From contig JAICTU010000464.1 of assembly GCA_025936205.1 (NCBI GenBank), positions 1-7,203 of the forward strand: 7,203 bases of DNA, in the 5' to 3' direction. Position numbers and translations under genes: made by a program. Source of the stretch: Polyangiaceae bacterium. Lineage in GTDB: Bacteria; Myxococcota; Polyangia; Polyangiales; Polyangiaceae. The first letter of the stretch is position 1; each line of letters starts with the position of its first letter. Shown here piece by piece: positions 1 to 5,803 of the stretch. The notes beneath the pieces are model-generated. The model worked only from the letters and a program-made list of their open reading frames with translations, was not told the DNA's origin and did no database searches.

Positions 1-1
1 C

Positions 2-793
2 GCCGAGCTCACGGCCCACGGCCTGCAGCTGGTGGGCCCGATCGCTTCCGATCTCCGCTACCTGCCCGCGCGAGCCAGCGAAGCCTACCCGTATGCGCGC
101 GTGCTCGAGACGCTCGAGCTGACCGAACGCCCCCGGCGCCTGGAGCCGATCTTGCTCGATTACCACGCTTTCCTCGCGGGCAGCCCGGGCGGGATCGCCA
201 CGCTGGGATCACTGTACCGCTGGGTTGCCGAGCAGGAGCCCTACTGGCTGGGGCTCGACGCGTGGCGCGCGCGCGTCGAGGCCTTCCGCGATCAGGTCGT
301 CGCGCGCCACCTGGACGGCAGCGTCAGCTACCTGGGCGGTACTGCGCTGCGCACGGTGCGGCTGCCGTATGCCCTCGGCAGCGTCGACTGGCAGGCTTCG
401 CGCGCCGTGACCGTGCTGAGGCGCGCCGAGCAGGGGCAATACGTCAGCTTCGGTCCCGGCGCGGAGCGGCGCCTGGCCTTTGCCGTGAGCCCTGCGCCGG
501 GCGAGCGCCCGCATCTGACCGAGACCAACGGCGAGGTGCGCTCGCTCACGGTGCGGGCCGCCGAGGGCACGCTGCAGATCGATTTCGAGATCGCGGGGCC
601 GCTGCCGCTGCAGCTTACGTTTGGCGGGCTGGGCAGCGGCGCTCGCTGCCGCGTGCGCTGGGGCTTCGAGGGCCCCGGCAAGGAAGGCAGCGAAGGAGCA
701 GCAGACGCCGCCGGCACCTGGCGGCTCTCGATCGCGCGGCGTGAGACGGGCCCGAGCCGGCTGGAGTGCTCGACATCAGGAGATCGATCATGA
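2..793 (+). CDS. pelA: PelA-like exopolysaccharide hydrolase/deacetylase, C-terminal part (5' end outside window)
   Basis: The frame is open from base 2 to the TGA at 791-793 (263 residues) with no convincing internal start, so this is the C-terminal part of a larger protein. I recognise it by its match to the end of PelA: the ETLELTERPRRLEPI segment, then a YHAFLAG...LGSLYRWV stretch, TALRTVRLP, an ANG-like TETNGEV and a C-terminal beta-rich region ending around residue 215. In Pseudomonas, PelA is a periplasmic protein of about 950 residues with a glycoside-hydrolase domain, a deacetylase domain and a C-terminal beta domain. It partly deacetylates Pel and binds the TPR region of PelB. The visible portion lies after the catalytic deacetylase motifs, so their intactness cannot be judged. 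The last 50 or so residues (rich in G, E, R and S) look poorly conserved. The stop overlaps the next gene's start, which fits a tightly linked pelA-pelB pair. Family assignment is from remembered conservation, not a search. Confidence 0.82.
   Translation, partial: AELTAHGLQLVGPIASDLRYLPARASEAYPYARVLETLELTERPRRLEPILLDYHAFLAGSPGGIATLGSLYRWVAEQEPYWLGLDAWRARVEAFRDQVVARHLDGSVSYLGGTALRTVRLPYALGSVDWQASRAVTVLRRAEQGQYVSFGPGAERRLAFAVSPAPGERPHLTETNGEVRSLTVRAAEGTLQIDFEIAGPLPLQLTFGGLGSGARCRVRWGFEGPGKEGSEGAADAAGTWRLSIARRETGPSRLECSTSGDRS
778..782 (+). promoter_or_regulatory. Ribosome binding site fixing the pelB-like start
   Basis: AGGAG lies 7 bases before the ATG at 790, inside the last codons of the pelA-like gene. 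It favours 790 as the start over the in-frame upstream codon at 766, which has no comparable site. Confidence 0.75.
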
Positions 794-3753
794 AGAAGCG
801 TCGTTTCTCGAGCACGAGCAAGTCGCGCGTCGCAGGCCTGTTGCGCGCGCGTGAGCTCGCGGCCGCGGGCGCCGCCGCCGCGCTGGCGTTCGCGCTGCTC
901 TCGCCGCTGGCGGCACGCCGGGAGCGCGAAGCGAGCGAGGGGGCGCCGGACCTGGTGTCGCTCAGCTTCTTGCGCCTGGCGCTCGATCAGCAGCCCGACA
1001 ATCGCGCGCTGCGCCTGAAGCTCGGGCACTCGCTGCTCGAGGCGGGCCGCTTCGACGAGGCGCGCGCCGTGAACGCCCAGCTCGCCGCCGGCAGGGATCC
1101 CCGAGCCCTGGAACTGGACGTCGAGATCCGCTTCCGGCAGTGGATGGCGGCCGCGCCGGACGACTGCGAGGCGCGCGATGACCTGCTCGCCTTGCTCCGC
1201 ACCGGGGCTCAGCGCTGGCTCGGCGCAGACCCCGACGAGCGAGCGCGCGAGCGCCTGAGCGAGATCTACACGGCGACCGGGCAGCTCCAGCTGCGCGCCC
1301 AGCTCTGGGCGGATTTCGCGCGCCAGAAGCTCGATGCGCTGCAGGTGGAGCGCGCGGACCAAGCCGCGCTGGCAGTCAACGACCCGCTCGCCTCCGCGCG
1401 ACTGTGGAGCGAGCTGGCCTTGCAGCTTCAGGGGCCGGAAGGCGCGCGCTCGGCTCGCCGCGCCCTGGTGCGCGCCCGCAGCGCCGATCAGCCGCGCGAG
1501 GCGCTCGGTTTGTTGCGGGCGCTGCAGTCACGGCTGGGAGCGGACGAGGACTTGCTGGAGCTGGGCGTGGCCATCAGCGCCGGGCAGGATGACGAGCTGG
1601 CGCTCTCGCTCGCGGAGCGCCTGCTCGCGCTGCGCCCCGAGGACGGCAGCCTGCAGCAAGAGGTGGCCGCTTTGCAGGCCTGGCTGCACCCGCCGCCGCC
1701 TCCTCCTCCGCCAGCGCGCGATGAGCTCGCGAGCGCGCGCGGCAACTGGGATCTGGAGCGCGTGCTGGCGCTCGGCCGCCCGCACCCCGCGGCGCGCCCG
1801 GAGCTGATCGAGCGCGTCTCGCTGCTGGAAGCGACCGGTCGCGTGCCGGAGGCGCTGGCGACGCTCGACCAGGCGCGGGCCAGCGGTTTCGCCGACGATC
1901 CGGAGGTCTGGGGACGGCAGATCGCGCTGGAGCTGGCAGCCGGGCGCGTCGACGCCAGCCTGTCCACGCTCGAGCGCATGGAGGGCCGCTTTGGCGTCGA
2001 CCGCGAAGGCACCTATCGTCGCTCCGAGCTGCTGCTCTCGCTCGGCCGCGCGCGGGAGGCGCTGGAGCTCCTGCTGCGCCTGCCGCTGGAGAGCGACGTC
2101 GCGCATGCGCGCAACGTGCGCAGGTTGGCCTGGGAGCTCGGCGATCTGCGCGTGGTGCGCCAGGCGCTGCAGGCGCTGACCAGCACGGCGCGAGCGGAGG
2201 CGGGTGATTTCGAGCAGCTCTGGCTGATCGACTTCGAGGCACGCGACTTCTCCTCGGCGCTCGCCACGGCCCAGCGCGGCTACGCGCGCTTTGAGAGCGA
2301 GTCCCTGCTCTCGCTGGCCATCGACGCGGCGCGCGCCAGCGGCGATCCGCAGACCGTGCGCTCGCTCCTGGCACGAGCCGAGCTCGAGCACAGCGTGCGC
2401 GTCGGCGATCCAGGATTTTGGAGCCTGCGCGCGCAGCTGGAGCAGGAGCGCGAGAGCGCCGCGCTGCAGCTCGGCGATCTGGCGGCCGCGCGCCAGAGCT
2501 ACGGAGAGATCGAGCGGCTGCTCGCGCGGGCCCGGGCCGCGGCTCCCGCCGGTGCTGCCCGCTACGGCGAGATCGAGCGAGCAGAGCGGCGACGGGCGCT
2601 CTCGCTGGCGCTCGTTGCCGAAGATTTGCCGCGTGTGGCGGCGCTCTATGAGACCGAGCAGCGGAGCCTGACGGCGGGCGAGCGCGTGCAGGTGCTGGCG
2701 CAGCTGGGCCGCTCCGACGAGGCGCTGCAGGCGGCCGTGGAAGAACTGCGTGATGCCCCTGACGAGCAGGCCCCGGAGCACGACACGCTGGAGTCACAGG
2801 CAGAGGTCCTCGCGCTGGAGCTGCCGCGCCAGCTCTGGCTGAAGGGCAGCGCACAGCAGATCCCCGACCTGTTCAGCCTCACGCTGGGCGGCGGCGCCGA
2901 ATATGCGTTCTCGCGCGAGCTGAAGCTCGACGCGCTCGCCGAGCTGACCAGCTTCGACTTCTCCGGCGCCGGCTTGCCCGGCAGTGACCCCGAGAGGGAG
3001 CCGTTCCCGGGAGGCGACAGCGCGGCACAATACGAGCTCTCGGCTCGCTTGCGGGGCAGCTACGGCGGCTCGATGCTGGCGCTCGGGATCGCCGCGCGCC
3101 CCGACGGCACTCTGCGCCCGTTCGGCAGCTTCGAGCAGCAGCTGGTCGAACGGCTGCGCGCGCATCTGGGGCTGATCGCTGGCGTCAACGAGCGCTCTCT
3201 GGAGACGGCGCGGCTGCGCCTGTTCGGCGCGCAGGATCAGCTGGGGGTACGCGCCAACCTCGGGCTAGGCGAGCATTTCTACCTGAGCGCGGACGCCTCG
3301 GGGCAAACCTACTGGGATCTCGATCGCGATTACCAGGGCAGCGGCGCGAGCATCAGCGGCGGCGCGGGCTACAACGTCGCGCTCGCTCCCGACTGGGGCA
3401 GCGCCAACGTGCGCATCGCCGGCTACCTGGCGCCTCGCTTTGCCGCCGACCCGGACGAGCACTTGATCGCCGACGGTACGAGCTGGCTCGGCGTGGGCGC
3501 CTCGTGGTCGCGAGGTCGCCTGGACGCACCACCTCCGAGCGGCCGCAGCCTGGCGCTGCTGACGGATGCCACGCTCGGCTGGCTCGTGCCGCAACACGAG
3601 CTCGGTTGGTCTGGGCGGCTCGGGCTCGGCGTGTCATTGCTCGGAGCCGATCTGCTCTCGCTCTCCATCGAAGCGAGCAACGTGCTCGGCACGACTCCCG
3701 GCTTCGCCGCGTACGGGATCGGCGCCGAATACCGCCTGAGTCAGTGGAAATAG
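790..3753 (+). CDS. pelB: PelB-like outer-membrane exopolysaccharide export protein (TPR scaffold plus beta-barrel)
   Basis: This gene encodes 987 residues starting at ATG 790, chosen for the AGGAG 7 bases upstream and the ATGA overlap with the pelA-like stop. A basic N-terminus (MKKRRF) precedes one hydrophobic Ala/Leu segment at about residues 22-42, a membrane anchor or uncleaved signal. Residues about 54-675 are Leu/Ala/Arg/Glu-rich helical pairs with TPR-like spacing, for example LRLKLGHSLLEAGRFDEA near 70-90 and clear repeats at 338-435. An eight-proline run (301-308) interrupts them. From about 680 the protein switches to Gly- and aromatic-rich alternating strands (LTLGGGAEYAF, DRDYQGSGASISGG) for about 310 residues, the size of a 16-strand barrel. 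In known Pel systems PelB is the outer-membrane exporter, and its TPRs hold PelA. This protein is shorter than the roughly 1190-residue Pseudomonas PelB, mostly in the TPR part. It ends in QWK, without a terminal aromatic residue. The repeat-plus-barrel plan also occurs in the poly-GlcNAc exporter PgaA, but the PelA-like neighbour argues for PelB. Confidence 0.83.
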   Translation: MKKRRFSSTSKSRVAGLLRARELAAAGAAAALAFALLSPLAARREREASEGAPDLVSLSFLRLALDQQPDNRALRLKLGHSLLEAGRFDEARAVNAQLAAGRDPRALELDVEIRFRQWMAAAPDDCEARDDLLALLRTGAQRWLGADPDERARERLSEIYTATGQLQLRAQLWADFARQKLDALQVERADQAALAVNDPLASARLWSELALQLQGPEGARSARRALVRARSADQPREALGLLRALQSRLGADEDLLELGVAISAGQDDELALSLAERLLALRPEDGSLQQEVAALQAWLHPPPPPPPPARDELASARGNWDLERVLALGRPHPAARPELIERVSLLEATGRVPEALATLDQARASGFADDPEVWGRQIALELAAGRVDASLSTLERMEGRFGVDREGTYRRSELLLSLGRAREALELLLRLPLESDVAHARNVRRLAWELGDLRVVRQALQALTSTARAEAGDFEQLWLIDFEARDFSSALATAQRGYARFESESLLSLAIDAARASGDPQTVRSLLARAELEHSVRVGDPGFWSLRAQLEQERESAALQLGDLAAARQSYGEIERLLARARAAAPAGAARYGEIERAERRRALSLALVAEDLPRVAALYETEQRSLTAGERVQVLAQLGRSDEALQAAVEELRDAPDEQAPEHDTLESQAEVLALELPRQLWLKGSAQQIPDLFSLTLGGGAEYAFSRELKLDALAELTSFDFSGAGLPGSDPEREPFPGGDSAAQYELSARLRGSYGGSMLALGIAARPDGTLRPFGSFEQQLVERLRAHLGLIAGVNERSLETARLRLFGAQDQLGVRANLGLGEHFYLSADASGQTYWDLDRDYQGSGASISGGAGYNVALAPDWGSANVRIAGYLAPRFAADPDEHLIADGTSWLGVGASWSRGRLDAPPPSGRSLALLTDATLGWLVPQHELGWSGRLGLGVSLLGADLLSLSIEASNVLGTTPGFAAYGIGAEYRLSQWK
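1690..1713 (+). repeat. Eight-codon proline tract inside the TPR region
   Basis: Eight consecutive proline codons (CCG, CCT and CCA) encode residues 301-308 of the PelB-like protein. The mixed codons argue against a recent microsatellite expansion. The tract most likely forms a stiff linker dividing the TPR scaffold into an N-terminal block of about 250 residues and a C-terminal block of about 370 residues. Confidence 0.7.
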
Positions 3754-3774
3754 AGTCCGGTAACGACAGCGAAA

Positions 3775-3778
3775 GGGA
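3775..3778 (+). promoter_or_regulatory. Weak ribosome binding site before the CE18-like gene
   Basis: A short GGGA within AAAGGGAAA lies about 5 bases before the ATG at 3784. It is weaker than the sites of the two neighbouring genes. The 30-base gap (3754-3783) holds no hairpin that I can see, so the gene probably depends on read-through from pelB. Confidence 0.4.
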
Positions 3779-3783
3779 AATTC

Positions 3784-5781
3784 ATGAAGTGGCGATGCCG
3801 CGCTGCAGCCATGCTGGCTGCCAGCCTGGGGGGGGTCAGTGTAGCTCCGCACGCGTTCGGTGCAGAACTCGAGCTGCGCGTGCTCTTGGTGGCCGTGGGC
3901 GACCGCGACGCGGACCCCGCGCGCGAGGCCGTGGAGAATCTCCTCGATTCGCTGGGCGTGCCGTATCAGACGCTCGACAGCAGCCAGCAAGAGCTGACGA
4001 CGGACGTGCTCTATGCGAGCAGTGATCGCGGGCGGTTCAATGGCGTGATCCTCACGGACAGCGAGACCTATCTGCCGTCCGGCGCCACGGGCTTCGATGC
4101 CAACGAGTTCGCGCTGCTGCACGACTACGAACGCGCGCTCGGCGTGCGCGAGGCCGTGCTCTCGGGCTATCCCACCACCGATCCGAGCCTGGGCCTCGAC
4201 TACGGAATGAGCTCGGTGGAGGTGGGCGCTGACGTGGCGGGGCGCTGGCAGAACTCGGCGGGCGGTACCGAGCTGTTCGAGTACATCAACACGGCCAACG
4301 ACTTGCCGACGCAGGACTTCACCTTCCTCGGCCTGCCGCGCTCTGTCGGAGAGAGCGTTGCCGGGGAGAACGCCGATGGTCCGAGCGTGGAGCCGCTGCT
4401 GGTGGACGCGGACGCTCCGGACGAGACGCTGATCAGTCGGCTCCGCTACCCGGACGGTCGTGACGTGTTGTTCAGCTCGCTGAACAACGCCTCGTTCTAT
4501 CTGCACACGCGCGTGCTGCTCTACGAGTTCCTGAACTTCGCGACGGGCGGCCTGTTCCTCGGCGCGCGCCGCGCCTATCTGGCCGTGCACAGCGACGACC
4601 TGTTCCTGCCCGACGAGGTCTGGGACCCGCAAACGAACGCCAACTTCTCGGAGGACGTCACGTCGTTCCGGCTCGCCCCCTCCGACATCGATTCGGCGGT
4701 GCGCGCGCAGGAGCAGCTGCACGAGAGCTTTCCGCTGGCGAGCACGCTGCGCATCGACTTCGCGTTCAACGGTGCCGGAGCTAGCCTGACGGGCGATCCG
4801 CTGACGGACTCGATCGTGGCCAACGCTGACCAGTTCGGCTTCATCAACCACACCTTCGAGGCGATCCAGATGGACTGGCTGTGCCCGGACGAGAGCTCGC
4901 CGGATGGCTGCGTCCGTACCGATTATCAGAGCGCCTACGACGACATCGATCGCGACGCCCAGCTCTGGCAGCAGCTCGGCCTACCGCATCCTGAACAGGC
5001 GCTGCAGGCGCTGGTCAGCGACAGCCACTCCGGCCTGAGCGATCGGCGCGGTACCCCCGAGATCGACGACGACATTGCCTTCCCGGAGGGCCTGAATCCG
5101 GCGTTTCTGCAGGCTGTCACGGATCTCGGCATCCAGACCCTGGCCAGCGACACGTCGCGCCCCAACCAGGCCGTGATCCAGCGCGTGCCGGGTTACGATC
5201 AGGTGCTCTTGCCGCGCTACCCGACTGCACTATTTTACAATACCACCACGCCCAGCGAGCTCGAGTCCGAGTACAACTACGTCTTCCACGATCGCTATCT
5301 GGAGCAAGGGGACGACCCGTGCAGCGTACCTGGCGCGCTCTGTGAGGCGCGCAGCTATGACGAGATCCTGGATTCGGAAGCCGAGACGACGCTGGTCCAC
5401 ATCCTCGAGTATCAACCGTTGCCGCACTACTTCCACCAGACCAATCTGCGTGTCTACGACGACCAGGGGCATACGCTGCAGTTCGACTGGCTGGATCGCG
5501 TGCTCGGTGCCTACAGCCGCTACGTCAACCTGCCGCTCTTGAATCTGCGCTTTCCCGAGCTGGGGGCGGAGGCGCGCCGCCGAGTGCTGGCGGCAGAGGC
5601 GGCGCCGGTGGGCGTGCTCGACACGGTCACGGGCCGGGTGACGTTGAGCGCGAGCAACGACGTCGAGCTCGATGTCACGGGCCTGGCGGGCAGTGAGCTG
5701 TACGGTGGGCAGAGCGTGCTCAGCGTGCAGCTGTCGTCCTCGCCCAGTGAGTTCGACGTGGATCGGGCGTTCGATCGCTAG
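3784..5781 (+). CDS. Secreted Agd3-like polysaccharide deacetylase (CE18/CBM87-type)
   Basis: This gene encodes 665 residues with an N-terminal signal peptide: basic MKWRCR, a hydrophobic core, and likely cleavage near residues 24-27 (HAFGA). Residues about 28-245 are a beta-rich region that could correspond to the carbohydrate-binding part (CBM87). The catalytic part begins at ARRAYLAVHSDDLF (H269, D271, D272), which looks like the metal/catalytic aspartate motif of this deacetylase superfamily. INHTF (H356), SDSHSGL (H415), ASDTSRP (D456), LPRYPTALFYNTTTP near 477-491 and PHYFHQTNL (H548, H551) follow, all in the order I associate with Agd3-like proteins. C367/C376 and C513/C520 could form disulphides, consistent with export. 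Agd3 removes acetyl groups from N-acetylgalactosamine in fungal galactosaminogalactan. Here the substrate is probably the polymer handled by the PelA/PelB-like proteins (inference). One oddity is that the position expected to hold the second His of an HTxxH motif is Ala360. Recognition is from memory of family motifs, and exact domain borders are uncertain. Confidence 0.72.
   Translation: MKWRCRAAAMLAASLGGVSVAPHAFGAELELRVLLVAVGDRDADPAREAVENLLDSLGVPYQTLDSSQQELTTDVLYASSDRGRFNGVILTDSETYLPSGATGFDANEFALLHDYERALGVREAVLSGYPTTDPSLGLDYGMSSVEVGADVAGRWQNSAGGTELFEYINTANDLPTQDFTFLGLPRSVGESVAGENADGPSVEPLLVDADAPDETLISRLRYPDGRDVLFSSLNNASFYLHTRVLLYEFLNFATGGLFLGARRAYLAVHSDDLFLPDEVWDPQTNANFSEDVTSFRLAPSDIDSAVRAQEQLHESFPLASTLRIDFAFNGAGASLTGDPLTDSIVANADQFGFINHTFEAIQMDWLCPDESSPDGCVRTDYQSAYDDIDRDAQLWQQLGLPHPEQALQALVSDSHSGLSDRRGTPEIDDDIAFPEGLNPAFLQAVTDLGIQTLASDTSRPNQAVIQRVPGYDQVLLPRYPTALFYNTTTPSELESEYNYVFHDRYLEQGDDPCSVPGALCEARSYDEILDSEAETTLVHILEYQPLPHYFHQTNLRVYDDQGHTLQFDWLDRVLGAYSRYVNLPLLNLRFPELGAEARRRVLAAEAAPVGVLDTVTGRVTLSASNDVELDVTGLAGSELYGGQSVLSVQLSSSPSEFDVDRAFDR
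3828..3835 (+). repeat. Run of eight G in the signal-peptide coding region
   Basis: An uninterrupted G8 tract spans the Leu-Gly-Gly-Val codons at residues 15-18 of the CE18-like protein. Gain or loss of one G would shift the frame within the signal peptide. It could be a slippage site or simply a sequencing-sensitive spot. As written, the frame is intact. Confidence 0.6.
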
Positions 5782-5792
5782 GCTGGTGCGAC

Positions 5793-5797
5793 GGAGG
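5793..5797 (+). promoter_or_regulatory. Strong ribosome binding site before the beta-helix gene
   Basis: GGAGG lies 6 bases before the ATG at 5804 (9 before the adjacent ATG at 5807), in the 22-base gap after the CE18-like stop. It supports this frame over the overlapping open frame that starts at 5851. Confidence 0.75.
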
Positions 5798-5803
5798 GAC
5801 GCG

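Noticed and set aside
766..789. Upstream in-frame start for the PelB-like gene
   Set aside because: It adds eight residues before a natural basic signal-anchor N-terminus. The ribosome binding site at 778-782 is placed correctly only for the ATG at 790.
1528..2854. Two minus-strand frames of more than 400 codons within the PelB-like gene
   Set aside because: These are shadows of the Leu/Ala/Arg/Glu-rich TPR coding sequence and consist mostly of Arg, Ala and Pro or Gln, with no family features.
3754..3783. Possible terminator or promoter between the PelB-like and CE18-like genes
   Set aside because: The 30 bases contain no GC-rich hairpin followed by a T run and no recognisable -35/-10 pair.
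3634..4851. 405-codon open frame on the minus strand opposite the CE18-like gene
   Set aside because: It overlaps a well-supported sense gene, its translation is low-complexity and rich in R, V, A, E and Q with no recognisable domain, and such antisense frames are expected from strong third-position GC bias.
5229..5250. Local AT-rich patch in an otherwise GC-rich window, considered as an insertion scar or regulatory site
   Set aside because: It lies in frame and encodes the conserved-looking LFYNTTTP motif of the deacetylase-like protein, so codon content explains it.
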